Of a stretch of 64,000 nucleotides of DNA, positions 19,787 to 29,170 are shown piece after piece (position 1 is the stretch's first letter; each line of letters begins with the position of its first letter). Source of the stretch: Leptolyngbyaceae cyanobacterium C42_A2020_001 (GTDB lineage Bacteria > Cyanobacteriota > Cyanobacteriia > Leptolyngbyales > Leptolyngbyaceae); the NCBI GenBank assembly GCA_015272515.1, contig JACYLN010000025.1, positions 47,224 to 111,223 on the forward strand. Reading direction: 5' to 3'. The notes beneath the pieces were generated by a model that saw only the letters and a program-made list of their open reading frames with translations, searched no databases and was not told the DNA's origin. Both the position numbers and the translations under genes were made by a program.

Positions 19787-20353
19787 ATGACTGCTGAGGT
19801 TTTAGTTGAAAAGAAGAAGTTAGCAAAGCCACCCCTGGAGATTCACCATTTGGGCGATCGCGTCTTGCGTCAGCCTGCGAAGCGCGTTGCAAAGGTGGAT
19901 GCAGAAATTAAGCAAGTCATTCGTGAGATGTTGCAGACGATGTACAGTGCCGATGGCATTGGGCTGGCAGCACCTCAAGTTGCAGTACACAAGCAAATTA
20001 TTGTGGTAGACGTAGAACCAGATGAAGCGGTGAAACCGCCTTTGATTTTAATTAACCCAACCATTATCAAGAGTAGTCGAGATAATTCTGTTACTCAGGA
20101 AGGGTGTCTCAGCATTCCGGGTGTATACCTCGACGTGAAACGCCCCTCAGAGGTTGAGGTGTCTTATAAGGATGAAACGGGTCGCCCTCAGCGGTTGACA
20201 GCAAACGGGCTGCTGGCGTGCTGCATTCAGCATGAAATTGACCATTTGAATGGCGTGTTGTTTGTAGACCGAGTTGAAAATGCGCTGTTGCTTGATCAGG
20301 AATTGAAAAAGCATGGTTTCTCTTCAAGAGCGGTTCAAACCGTCGCTTCCTAA
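19787..20353 (+). CDS. def: Peptide deformylase
   Basis: GIGLAAPQV, QEGCLSIPG, QHEIDHLNGVLFVDR. Confidence 0.97.
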   Translation: MTAEVLVEKKKLAKPPLEIHHLGDRVLRQPAKRVAKVDAEIKQVIREMLQTMYSADGIGLAAPQVAVHKQIIVVDVEPDEAVKPPLILINPTIIKSSRDNSVTQEGCLSIPGVYLDVKRPSEVEVSYKDETGRPQRLTANGLLACCIQHEIDHLNGVLFVDRVENALLLDQELKKHGFSSRAVQTVAS

Positions 20354-20468
20354 ACCGCAGACGAAGAATCTCCAAACTGGATGACAAGTTTAGGCTGTTC
20401 TGTTTAAATTTTTAGACCAAGCCTTTTTAGATTGGCTGAACATTAACAAGATAGGAGTAATTTGATAA

Positions 20469-20663
20469 GTGACTCCAAAGAGTGGTGCTTTGCTGGCAGG
20501 TTCATGTGTGGCGGCGATCGCAGCCGTTGGTTGCGTGTTCGAGCTTTCTTCAGGTGAGCCTGATCTTGGAGGGGTGATGACCGGAATTATTTTGGCAATC
20601 AGCATTCCGTTAGGAATCCTGTGTTTTATAGCAGCCGTGCGAGATGCCAGAGCCAATCAGTAG
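20469..20663 (+). CDS. Small two-TM membrane protein
   Basis: MTPKSGALLAGSCVAAIAAVGCVFELSSGEPDLGGVMTGIILAISIPLGILCFIAAVRDARANQ; GTG start. Confidence 0.5.
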   Translation: MTPKSGALLAGSCVAAIAAVGCVFELSSGEPDLGGVMTGIILAISIPLGILCFIAAVRDARANQ

Positions 20664-20680
20664 TAAGTGACAACCCCACA

Positions 20681-22114
20681 ATGACGGGAACGGATCGGTC
20701 TGTTGCATATCTCCAATTACTCCCTCGCTCTATAGAGGCGCAAGCAAAGTCATCGCTCTACCCATTGACCGGCGCGGATTCCTTTGCAATTGGAAGAGAT
20801 TTTCGCTGTCAGATTGTTTTAGATCCAACCGTTTATCGTTCTGTTTCTCGTCGCCATGCTGAAGTGAGCCTGATTGCTGGGTTTGAGGCATCAGACGGCA
20901 GGCGATTCTGGCAAGTGTGTGATCTCAACAGCAGTAACGGAACCTTTGTAAATGGCACTCGGTTGCAGGGATGTCAAATTTTGCAGAATGGCGACCGTAT
21001 CACGCTTGGGCAAAACGGTCCAGAGTTCGTGTTTGAGTGTCAGGCAACCGTTGAACCCCAACCCGAAGCATCGTTTCAGCCCGAAGCGATCGCGTTAGAC
21101 GAACTCTATCCCACTGCTCCCCCACCCGCGAAAGCCTCCTCTGCCAGTGCTTCATCTAAATCTGCCGCCCGATTCTCTGGCAGTCGATCGCCTGACTCTG
21201 TCAGCATGACTCAACTGTTCCCCATCCTGTCTACCGGGCGAGAACTGGCGCAAAAGGCATATTTGTTACCTGCCGGAATCACCATTTTGTTTGTGGTGCT
21301 GTTATTCCTGGCGATCGGCAATCCATTTGTCTTTAATGTCTTGCTAGCATCCTACCTGGCAGGTGCCGCCTACTACTTCGTCTATCAACTGTGTGGCAAG
21401 TTCAAGCCCTGGTGGATGATAGTTTCAATGGCAGTTTGCACTGCTTTGTTACTGGTCAGCCCGCTCTTAGACCTCTTTATTTTTGTCTTCCATCGTCTGC
21501 TACCAGGTGATCTCGTCAATACAACTTCGCAAACCAACTTCCTGGTTTTGCTGGTCAAAATGTTTTTTGGCGCAGGGTTGATGGAAGAGCTGTTAAAAGC
21601 GGTTCCTGTGATTGTGGCTACCTGGATTGGAACTCGCCTGAAGCCAACCTTACGCCAGAAAGTGGGAGTTTGGGAACCATTGGATGGGATCTTGTTGGGA
21701 GCCGCCTGCGCCGTGGGGTTTAGCTTGATGGAAACATTGGGCGTGTATGTTCCGGCAACTTACAAATCCGCTTTGGCGTTGGCAGGGCAAGATGCCGCGC
21801 AATTGGCAAGTTTGCAGTTGCTCATCCCTCGTGTTTTGGGTTTAGTAGCGGGACACATGGCATACAGCGGTTATCTGGGTTACTTTATTGGGCTAAGTTC
21901 GCTGCGTCGTCGTCAGCGCAAATTAATCTTGGGAGTTGGTTTACTGACATCTTCCGTACTTCATACTCTTTGGAACGCTGCCGGAATGGTGAATCCAGTG
22001 TTTCTCGCATTGATTGGAAGCATATCCTACGCGTTTTTGGGAGCTGCGATTCTTAAGGCCAGAGCGCTATCGCCGACGCGATCGCAAAACTTTGCTACTC
22101 GGTTCTACCAATAG
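20681..22114 (+). CDS. FHA domain fused to PrsW-family intramembrane protease
   Basis: FHA: AIGRDFRCQIVLDPTVYRSVSRRHAEV...NSSNGTFVNGTRL; PrsW: LMEELLKAVPVIVATW, LVAGHMAYSGYLGYFIG, SSVLHTLWNAAG. Internal ATG at 20681 preferred. Confidence 0.85.
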   Translation: MTGTDRSVAYLQLLPRSIEAQAKSSLYPLTGADSFAIGRDFRCQIVLDPTVYRSVSRRHAEVSLIAGFEASDGRRFWQVCDLNSSNGTFVNGTRLQGCQILQNGDRITLGQNGPEFVFECQATVEPQPEASFQPEAIALDELYPTAPPPAKASSASASSKSAARFSGSRSPDSVSMTQLFPILSTGRELAQKAYLLPAGITILFVVLLFLAIGNPFVFNVLLASYLAGAAYYFVYQLCGKFKPWWMIVSMAVCTALLLVSPLLDLFIFVFHRLLPGDLVNTTSQTNFLVLLVKMFFGAGLMEELLKAVPVIVATWIGTRLKPTLRQKVGVWEPLDGILLGAACAVGFSLMETLGVYVPATYKSALALAGQDAAQLASLQLLIPRVLGLVAGHMAYSGYLGYFIGLSSLRRRQRKLILGVGLLTSSVLHTLWNAAGMVNPVFLALIGSISYAFLGAAILKARALSPTRSQNFATRFYQ

Positions 22115-22120
22115 GTCAAA

Positions 22121-22146
22121 AGCCAGGAATCTTCTCACTCCTGGCT
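22121..22146. terminator. Hairpin downstream of the FHA-PrsW gene
   Basis: AGCCAGGA...TCCTGGCT, 8-bp perfect stem; weak T tract. Confidence 0.35.
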
Positions 22147-22179
22147 TCTCAAATTCTGGCTTCTAGGCTTCTAATTTGG

Positions 22180-22875
22180 TCAAGCGTCTTGCGAAGGTTG
22201 CAGTTCGCTGAGGGCGTAACGTGCGATCGCCAGTCCCAAACGTGCCCGCTGCACTTCTGAAAGGTGTTCCCACTCAACCTGGGGCACTTGAGCAATAAAC
22301 GAATCAATGGCGTTTGTCGTGCCACCGTTTCGCATCTGCACGGCCAGTGGACGCGCCAAAACATAAAAATCTTCCTCTGCCAAACCAGGGGCAATCTCCC
22401 GCACACATTCAACCAATTGATCGGCAAGGGTAGTGGATGCACCCACAACAGCTTGTTGCGCGCTGGCAACCACTTGCTGAGCTTGTTGAGCGATTGCAGA
22501 CAGCCAATTTTGAGGCACCCGCGCTGCAAAGCGCTCTACCAGAGTTGCCTGCAAACCAGTTGTTGCCCAAACGCGATCAATGCCAGCAAAAAACGACTGA
22601 GAACGACCAACAATTTCTTCTTCTTGCCAACCTTCAAAAATAGAAGGGGTTTCATCGTCAGCGAAAAAAGTTTCTGCCTCCGGCATCAACGGATTCCACG
22701 GATAGGCAATCTTGGCATTTGGCGCTTCTGCAACCGTAACCACTACCTCGCCAGATCCATCACCCCCAGGCTGAGTAAAACTGATGCCTTCTGAGTGTAG
22801 TAGAGCTGCAAAAAAATCTTGCTCAACCGTTGCGTTAATCTTTCCTACGTTACCGGAACAGAGTTTTTCTTCCAT
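22180..22875 (-). CDS. Hypothetical protein, probable partner of the CHAT-FHA gene
   Basis: MEEKLCSGNVGKINATVEQDFFAALLHSEGISFTQPGGDGSGEVVVTV...; co-directional and 121 bp downstream of the CHAT-FHA stop. Confidence 0.65.
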   Translation of the reverse strand: MEEKLCSGNVGKINATVEQDFFAALLHSEGISFTQPGGDGSGEVVVTVAEAPNAKIAYPWNPLMPEAETFFADDETPSIFEGWQEEEIVGRSQSFFAGIDRVWATTGLQATLVERFAARVPQNWLSAIAQQAQQVVASAQQAVVGASTTLADQLVECVREIAPGLAEEDFYVLARPLAVQMRNGGTTNAIDSFIAQVPQVEWEHLSEVQRARLGLAIARYALSELQPSQDA

Positions 22876-22996
22876 CTCGCGGACTCCTGCATGCACTGAA
22901 ATAATAAATCAACTTCGCTGTTGAGAGTACCTACACACCCACAAAAGGCAGTTTCGGAATTCCATCAAATTTAGGATAAAAGTCGTACACCCTGCC

Positions 22997-24676
22997 TTAA
23001 GAACTAGAAGATGGTAAATCAGCCGGGCTAGAAATGACAAATTCCATCGCTTCGTTTTGGGTGCTGCCAAACTTGATTTGGGTACCTGGAGTCAACTCAA
23101 TTTCCTTATGATGAAGTTTCTGCCACGCCCCATTGCTCAACATCCACGTGCCAAAGCGAGAAAAATCTTTGAGAAAGTAGCTGAGATGATCATCTCCCTC
23201 TTGCCCATCTCGACACAAAATCATGGCGTGTTCACGAGACACTCCACTTTCATCCTCTCTTAGCACCAGGTCATTTTCCATACTTCTGCCAATTCGCATT
23301 AACCCACCTCGAACTTGCCACACTCGACCATCTTTCAGCGATCGCAAATAAGCAACATGAGTTGGCGGTTCTGGCGGACCAAAGCCCGTTTCACTCATCT
23401 CCAACGGTTTTAACAACTCCCCATTGAACTCAGGATGCATATAGAGGACGGGTAATGTCCAGGTTTGCTGATTAAACTTGTACAGCGTTAATAAATGCTG
23501 CCGTGCCACTGCCACCGCTTGATCAATCGGCATTCGTTGAGACAGCGATTGTGCAAACGCCTGGATAAAGCTGATTGCTTCGTGATCGGCGATTGGATCC
23601 CGCATCCCCAAAACCGCTGGCACACCATGATGAATCAGCACTTCCGCCAAACTGCTGCGAGGAATCGGCTGGGCCAGCTTAACCCCAGGAACACACTCCA
23701 ACCCGTTGCTATCTTCGTAGTGATCAGGCTGGGCACCCCAACAGGCATTGAAAACGGCTAACTTAACCTGGCAGCGGGTTAAAACCTGAGCAAGTTCTGT
23801 ACCATTCAGCGCCATATCCGAACGTAGAAAGATTAATCCGCCGTCTGGTCCTGGCATTCCATGACCAGCGTAGAACAAGACGTTATACACACGCTTCTCT
23901 AAAGCTTGAATCAGTTCCACCGGAGATGGCTGAACCAGAACGTCTACTTGGCAGTTAATTCCTCTGGAAATTCCAATCCCAGAATTACCAGAAGTCTTCA
24001 ACACTTGAGCTAAGGTTGAAGCCTCTTGTTCAAGCTTCAAGGTTTGCAAAGTATCGCTAGCAACCCCAGCACCATTGACCGGATCGGTGGGCTGTCCCAA
24101 CACCAGCAAGATTCTCAGGGCATAGTCAGACCGAAGTGGTGGTAAAGAATTGACATCGCTGGTTGTACGGCTGAAAAGAACTTGCTGACTCAAGGAGATT
24201 GCTTGCCTGCCAGGTGCATCCTGCATAATTTCCCAGGGTAAAGCGATGAGGTTGGGGTCTCGAATCTCTAGCCGCAACCGCAACGGCTTGTTTTGCCCCA
24301 TGGCAATGCCCTGGCTTTGGCTTAAGCTAGCGACGACAGGACCATCAAACAACCATTGCCAAAGCTGCACACCTAAGGTTTGCATTAAGCGTCCTGACAT
24401 TCCCCCTGTCTGTCCAGACTCTAAAAGCATCTCAGGCGCATCACCAGGAGCAGTGGGGTAGGGGGGCATCCGTCGGTTAGAAAACATTTCTTGCCACATC
24501 TGCCAAAGTTGGCTGAGGTCGTTTGACCAAATGCAGTCACGCAAGGCAAGCCCCCCTGGGTAGGGCGCTTGGGTCACGTGAATCGCAAAGTGTGCCGCTC
24601 CGGTTGTTTGTAGCGGAGTGACAGCCAGACTCAAATCAGGAGTTCCAGATGAAGGCATTCGTAGACAGTATGGCAA
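22997..24676 (-). CDS. CHAT (caspase-like) protease domain protein with C-terminal FHA domain
   Basis: VLFYAGHGMPGPDGGLIF (His), KLAVFNACWGAQ (Cys), GVPAVLGMRDPIADHEAISFIQAFAQSL; FHA: MRIGRSMENDLVLREDESGVSREHAMI...DFSRFGTWMLSNG. Confidence 0.9.
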   Translation of the reverse strand: MPYCLRMPSSGTPDLSLAVTPLQTTGAAHFAIHVTQAPYPGGLALRDCIWSNDLSQLWQMWQEMFSNRRMPPYPTAPGDAPEMLLESGQTGGMSGRLMQTLGVQLWQWLFDGPVVASLSQSQGIAMGQNKPLRLRLEIRDPNLIALPWEIMQDAPGRQAISLSQQVLFSRTTSDVNSLPPLRSDYALRILLVLGQPTDPVNGAGVASDTLQTLKLEQEASTLAQVLKTSGNSGIGISRGINCQVDVLVQPSPVELIQALEKRVYNVLFYAGHGMPGPDGGLIFLRSDMALNGTELAQVLTRCQVKLAVFNACWGAQPDHYEDSNGLECVPGVKLAQPIPRSSLAEVLIHHGVPAVLGMRDPIADHEAISFIQAFAQSLSQRMPIDQAVAVARQHLLTLYKFNQQTWTLPVLYMHPEFNGELLKPLEMSETGFGPPEPPTHVAYLRSLKDGRVWQVRGGLMRIGRSMENDLVLREDESGVSREHAMILCRDGQEGDDHLSYFLKDFSRFGTWMLSNGAWQKLHHKEIELTPGTQIKFGSTQNEAMEFVISSPADLPSSSS

Positions 24677-24783
24677 GATCCAGGCGGATCGATAGCTGTA
24701 GGATTTCTAGTAGCAAGTTGTTCTACCAGTCTAGTGCCTGGATGGGATGAGTTGTTAGGAATTTGCGTCTCTCAAGCCAGTCC

Positions 24784-25179
24784 TTATTTTGAGGTGAGGG
24801 CGGCTTGCGCTAAAGTCCAGTCAGGACGAAGGTTACGAGCGTGCCGCAGGTAGGGATGGTGGATTTCTACGTTGGGGTTTGGCGTATTGAAGTGAATTAA
24901 GAATCGAATGCAGCGTTCTAAACTTCCTTCTACATACATCTGTTGGACATCCAGCAGGGGCACGTTTGACCAGTGAGCGCGTTCACGGGCGATGGCTGCC
25001 GGGAAAATGGCATCTAGATCTCGCGTGACTGAAAAGGTAACGCTCACAATCTCATCCATGTCTAACTGATTGTGAAACTCTAGCTCGTCCAAGAGTTCGT
25101 TGACAGCCTCTCGAATTGCCTGAACTGAATTTTCTGGTACTGTTGTTGCGCCACGAATCGCTCGAACTCGCCAACCCAC
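24784..25179 (-). CDS. aroH: Chorismate mutase, AroH class
   Basis: GWRVRAIRGATTVPENSVQAIREAVNELLDEL...VSVTFSVTRDLDAIFPAAIARE; GTG start preceded by GGAGG. Confidence 0.93.
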   Translation of the reverse strand: MGWRVRAIRGATTVPENSVQAIREAVNELLDELEFHNQLDMDEIVSVTFSVTRDLDAIFPAAIARERAHWSNVPLLDVQQMYVEGSLERCIRFLIHFNTPNPNVEIHHPYLRHARNLRPDWTLAQAALTSK

Positions 25180-25313
25180 GCTCGTATCCTCCACACGCTT
25201 CAACCGTTGATAATTGTTCACAAATTTTATTTTCAATAAAAAGCTAGAGTTTGTATTTTCTTCTCTGATCATGGCTGAAAAGATATCAAACGTCAGCCAA
25301 GTTGGCAAAACCT

Positions 25314-26153
25314 TTATGGTCTGTACAACCAAAGAGGCAAACCGTTTGTGGAAAGCTCAAATTCAAGCAGTTCTGCTCCAGCAACAAGTCCCGGCAGCGA
25401 TCGCAGTTGGCTCAGCCTGCTGGCATCTCTCGACAAAACGCGGTTGAGGAGAGGCTTTTTCTCTTCTAAGGTAAAGCAGCGAGTCTTGTCAGGGTCGAGT
25501 CCAGCTAGCTCGGCTGCCCAACGACGAGCATCTTCTTCTGTCCCCAGGCGATCAACGATTCCCAACTCAACTGCCTGCTGCCCGGTGAAAATCCGCCCAT
25601 CGGCAAAGGTCTTTACAGTATCAACTGCAAGTTGGCGAGCTTCGGCAACCGTTTGCACAAATTGTTGATAGCTCACATCAATCAGTTCTTGCAAAATGTG
25701 GCGTTCCTGGTCGGTCATTTCGCGATCAAATGCCAGTATGTCTTTATAAGGACCAGACTTGATCACCTTAAAAGACACGCCAACCCTTTCCAGCAAGCGT
25801 TCTAGATTATTCCCCCGCAAAATCACACCAATGCTGCCAGTAATTGTGCCAGGGTTTGCCATGATGTGTTGGGCACCCATACCGATGTAAACGCCCCCGG
25901 AGGCGGAAATATTACCGAAACTGGCGACAATTTTGATCTTTTCCTGAAGCTTCTTTAGCGCTGTATAAATCTCCTGGGAATCACCGACGGTGCCACCGGG
26001 GCTGTCGATCCGTAGTAGTAAAGCTGGGAACTTACGTTCTTCAACCGTTTTTAGCGCTTCTAGTACCCGCTTTCGGGTTCCACCTGCGATCGCGCCATTA
26101 ATTTCAATCCGAGCAATTTGCTTCCGAAACCGGGGCTTGATGAACCAAACCAT
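25314..26153 (-). CDS. sppA: Signal peptide peptidase SppA
   Basis: LLRIDSPGGTVGDSQEIYTAL, GNISASGGVYIGMGAQHIMANPGTITGSIGVI, IKSGPYKDI. Confidence 0.95.
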   Translation of the reverse strand: MVWFIKPRFRKQIARIEINGAIAGGTRKRVLEALKTVEERKFPALLLRIDSPGGTVGDSQEIYTALKKLQEKIKIVASFGNISASGGVYIGMGAQHIMANPGTITGSIGVILRGNNLERLLERVGVSFKVIKSGPYKDILAFDREMTDQERHILQELIDVSYQQFVQTVAEARQLAVDTVKTFADGRIFTGQQAVELGIVDRLGTEEDARRWAAELAGLDPDKTRCFTLEEKKPLLNRVLSRDASRLSQLRSLPGLVAGAELLEFELSTNGLPLWLYRP

Positions 26154-26378
26154 GATGCGTCAATTCAATATGAGAACGTGGCAACCCGCCACTCACCCTC
26201 ATACCCAGATAAGCGAAAATCTGGAAGGGTTGAATGACATGGGGCATACGCTCTAGTGTGCCTTAAAGATTGCTATCTTGCAGAGCTTCTGTAAGAGAAA
26301 CTGCTTAACATAACTACAAGATTAGCTACACTAATACAAGCTCTGCTGTACCATCTAGCTCTTCCATCCTCACCCCCC

Positions 26379-27437
26379 ATGAACCCTACCTCTGCCCCGT
26401 CAAAGCTGCCGTTTTACTCACTATTGTTGATTGCGCCCTTCTTTTTTTGGGGTACGGCAATGGTGGCTATGAAGGGAGTTATTCCCAACACCACCCCTTT
26501 GTTTATGGCAGGTGTGCGGTTGGTTCCCGCTGGTCTATTGGTGCTGGCAACAGCGATGATTGCAGGCAAACCCCAACCCAAAGGTTGGGCAGCATGGCTA
26601 TGGATTGCTTTGTTTGCGCTGGTCGATGGAGCGTTGTTTCAGGGTTTTTTGGCGGAAGGACTAGTCCGCACGGGAGCAGGTCTTGGCTCGGTGATGATTG
26701 ACTCGCAACCGATCGCCGTGGCATTGATGGCGTGGCTGCTGTTTGGGGAACATATTGGGCTGTGGGGTTGGCTAGGATTAGGCGTTGGGATTGCAGGTAT
26801 CAGTCTACTGGGGCTTCCCGATGCCTGGCTCATTAGCCTGTTTCAAGGAAAAGTTCCACTGGATGGAGCGCAGCTTGGAACCAATCTACTAATTGACCTG
26901 TTCCAAAACGGACAGTGGTTGATGCTGTTAGCCTCCCTGTCAATGGCAGTGGGAACAGTGAGCATGCGCTACGTTAGCCGTCATGCAGATCCGGTGGCGG
27001 CAACGGGTTGGCACATGATTTTGGGTGGCTTGCCCCTGTTTGCGCTCTCAGCGTTCACCGAGACGAACCAGGTTACTAACCTGGACTGGTCGAACTGGGT
27101 GGCAATGGGATATTCAACCATTTTTGGCAGCGCGATCGCCTATGGATTGTTTTTCTACTTCGCGGCTAGCGGTAGTCTCACAAGCCTGAGTTCGCTCACC
27201 TTTCTCACTCCAGTATTTGCTTTGCTATTCGGTAGCTTGTTTTTGGGTGAAATGCTGAGTCCGATCCAGTGGGGTGGCGTAGGATTAACATTGATAAGCA
27301 TTTACCTGATCAACCAGCGAGATGTTCTCGCTCAAAAGTTTCAGCAGATCCAATCATTCTCTGCAACTCAACCCGTTCAGTTGGCTCAATCCGATGAACC
27401 ACCACAAGAGCTAGCAAAGTTGACTAGCCAGGACTAG
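26379..27437 (+). CDS. DMT/EamA-family transporter
   Basis: Multiple TM segments; LIAPFFFWGTAMVAMKGVIPNTTPLFMAGVRLVPAGLLVLA; second repeat ending in LLFGSLFLGEMLSPIQWGGVGLTLISIYL. Confidence 0.93.
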   Translation: MNPTSAPSKLPFYSLLLIAPFFFWGTAMVAMKGVIPNTTPLFMAGVRLVPAGLLVLATAMIAGKPQPKGWAAWLWIALFALVDGALFQGFLAEGLVRTGAGLGSVMIDSQPIAVALMAWLLFGEHIGLWGWLGLGVGIAGISLLGLPDAWLISLFQGKVPLDGAQLGTNLLIDLFQNGQWLMLLASLSMAVGTVSMRYVSRHADPVAATGWHMILGGLPLFALSAFTETNQVTNLDWSNWVAMGYSTIFGSAIAYGLFFYFAASGSLTSLSSLTFLTPVFALLFGSLFLGEMLSPIQWGGVGLTLISIYLINQRDVLAQKFQQIQSFSATQPVQLAQSDEPPQELAKLTSQD

Positions 27438-27520
27438 TTATTTGTTAAGCAAGTTGGAGGGTGGGGTTAATTGGTGACTGGTGGGTAATAAGGAAGTGAG
27501 AATTGGAGATTGAAGACTAT

Positions 27521-27624
27521 TATAGCCGTAGCCATCTGTAACGTGGCTATGGCGAGTCAGAACGCCTACCCAGCATTGGCTTTGCCACTTTTTCCTGTCC
27601 TAAGCGTTCTGACCAAAGCTATAT
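27521..27624 (+). mobile_element. MITE-like structured repeat, copy 2 (intergenic)
   Basis: Identical over 104 bp to 15789-15892. Confidence 0.85.
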
Positions 27625-27702
27625 TTTTGCGGCGGCTCAAATCGGTAATCTCAAATCGGTAATCTCAACCTCTCCTGACTTCCTCATCTTCCTTCCCTCC
27701 TC

Positions 27703-28791
27703 ATGGCTCATTTATCGCGATCGCTCAAGTTGCTGTTTCTCTCCACCTCTGTTGGTCCGCTAGGTTCCGGCTTGGGAGGAGGTGTTGAGCTAACGCTGAA
27801 AAACATTGTGCGATCGCTGACCCATCGAAATCACGAAATTACGGTGGTTGCACCCGGTGGGTCTGTGCTCGAAGGCTTCTCGCTGGTCGAAATTGCTGGT
27901 AATTTGCAAACCACGGCGCAAAGTGAAGGGCGGGATGCCTGGATAGGGATGCCCGGCAACTCAGTGCTAGCGAATATGTGGGACTATACCCGCCAGGTGC
28001 AAACGCAGTACGATCTGATTCTCAACTTTGCTTATGACTGGCTACCGTTTTATCTCACGCCGTTCTTTTTCTGCCCTGTGGCGCATCTGGTCAGTATGGG
28101 TTCGCTCACAGCAGCAATGGATCGAGCGATCGCTCAAGTGATCAACCAGTTTCCGGGTACGGTTGCCGTACATAGCCGTGCTCAGGCGCAAACCTTTCCC
28201 TTTGGCAATCAATGTGAGGTGATGGGCAACGGTTTTGATCTGTCTCAGTACACGTTTTGTCCCAAACCAGACAATCTGTTGGGCTGGGTAGGTCGCCTGG
28301 CACCCGAAAAAGGATTGGAGGATGCAGTTGCGGTGGCTAAAGAAACAGGTATTCCATTGAAGATTTGGGGGATTATGCAGGATGTTGCTTACTGGCACGA
28401 CATTTGTGATCAATATCCCAATGCACCGATTAGCTACGAAGGCTTTTTGCCAACGGCTGAATTGCAGCAAGCCTTAGGGAAATGCCGCGCTCTGCTGATG
28501 ACACCACGCTGGGTGGAAGCGTTTGGCAATGTGGCGATCGAGGCGATGGCGTGTGGTGTGCCCGTAATTGCCTACGATCGCGGCGGTCCTTCCGAAATTG
28601 TGCAATCCGGTAAAACTGGCTGGCTGGTAGAACCCGACAGCATCACTAGTTTGATCGAAGCCATTGCCCTGCTTGACCCACTCGATCGCGCTCAGTGTCG
28701 CGAATACGTTGAAGCAGAATATTCCCTCACCGCCATGGGCGATCGCCTCGAAGCCTGGTTCACCAACATCCTGACTTCCCGAAAACCATGA
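27703..28791 (+). CDS. Glycosyltransferase (GT4-like)
   Basis: LGWVGRLAPEKGLEDAVAVAKETGIPLKIWG; LMTPRWVEAFGNVAIEAMACGVPVIAYDRGGPSEIV. Confidence 0.92.
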   Translation: MAHLSRSLKLLFLSTSVGPLGSGLGGGVELTLKNIVRSLTHRNHEITVVAPGGSVLEGFSLVEIAGNLQTTAQSEGRDAWIGMPGNSVLANMWDYTRQVQTQYDLILNFAYDWLPFYLTPFFFCPVAHLVSMGSLTAAMDRAIAQVINQFPGTVAVHSRAQAQTFPFGNQCEVMGNGFDLSQYTFCPKPDNLLGWVGRLAPEKGLEDAVAVAKETGIPLKIWGIMQDVAYWHDICDQYPNAPISYEGFLPTAELQQALGKCRALLMTPRWVEAFGNVAIEAMACGVPVIAYDRGGPSEIVQSGKTGWLVEPDSITSLIEAIALLDPLDRAQCREYVEAEYSLTAMGDRLEAWFTNILTSRKP

Positions 28792-29093
28792 CAATCCAGC
28801 GTGAAAAAATCGCTCGATACCAGCAGCGTACTCGCTGGGCATGGGTAGGATTGGCACTTCAACCGCTTGCGTTGCTAATCATGGGGTCTTTTACTGAGTT
28901 GGATGCCATGAGCACGCGTGGCATGATAGGAGCATTCCTGATTCTGTTGAGCATTGCCCTCATGAATGTGGGCATCTGGAACTATGCCAAATTGAAAGGG
29001 TACGGTAATGGCGTGGCGGCTCTCAGCCTGTTAAACATTTATGGCCTGCTGATTTTACTGTGTCTACCGAACAGAAATCGCCGTCGTTCCTGA
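28788..29093 (+). CDS. Small membrane protein, translationally coupled to the GT (ATGA overlap)
   Basis: 101 aa with three hydrophobic segments; start overlaps the GT stop. Confidence 0.65.
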   Translation: MTIQREKIARYQQRTRWAWVGLALQPLALLIMGSFTELDAMSTRGMIGAFLILLSIALMNVGIWNYAKLKGYGNGVAALSLLNIYGLLILLCLPNRNRRRS

Positions 29094-29170
29094 TCAACTC
29101 TGGATCACTCAATCTGCTTGATAGAATAAATATTCGCCAATTTCACATCACTTCACCAAAGCCAAAATCT

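Noticed and set aside
22180-22875. Bacterial gasdermin partner of the CHAT protease
   Set aside because: Gene size, pairing and an N-terminal Cys are suggestive, but the sequence does not show gasdermin-like features I can recognise; kept as an unknown partner pending structure prediction.
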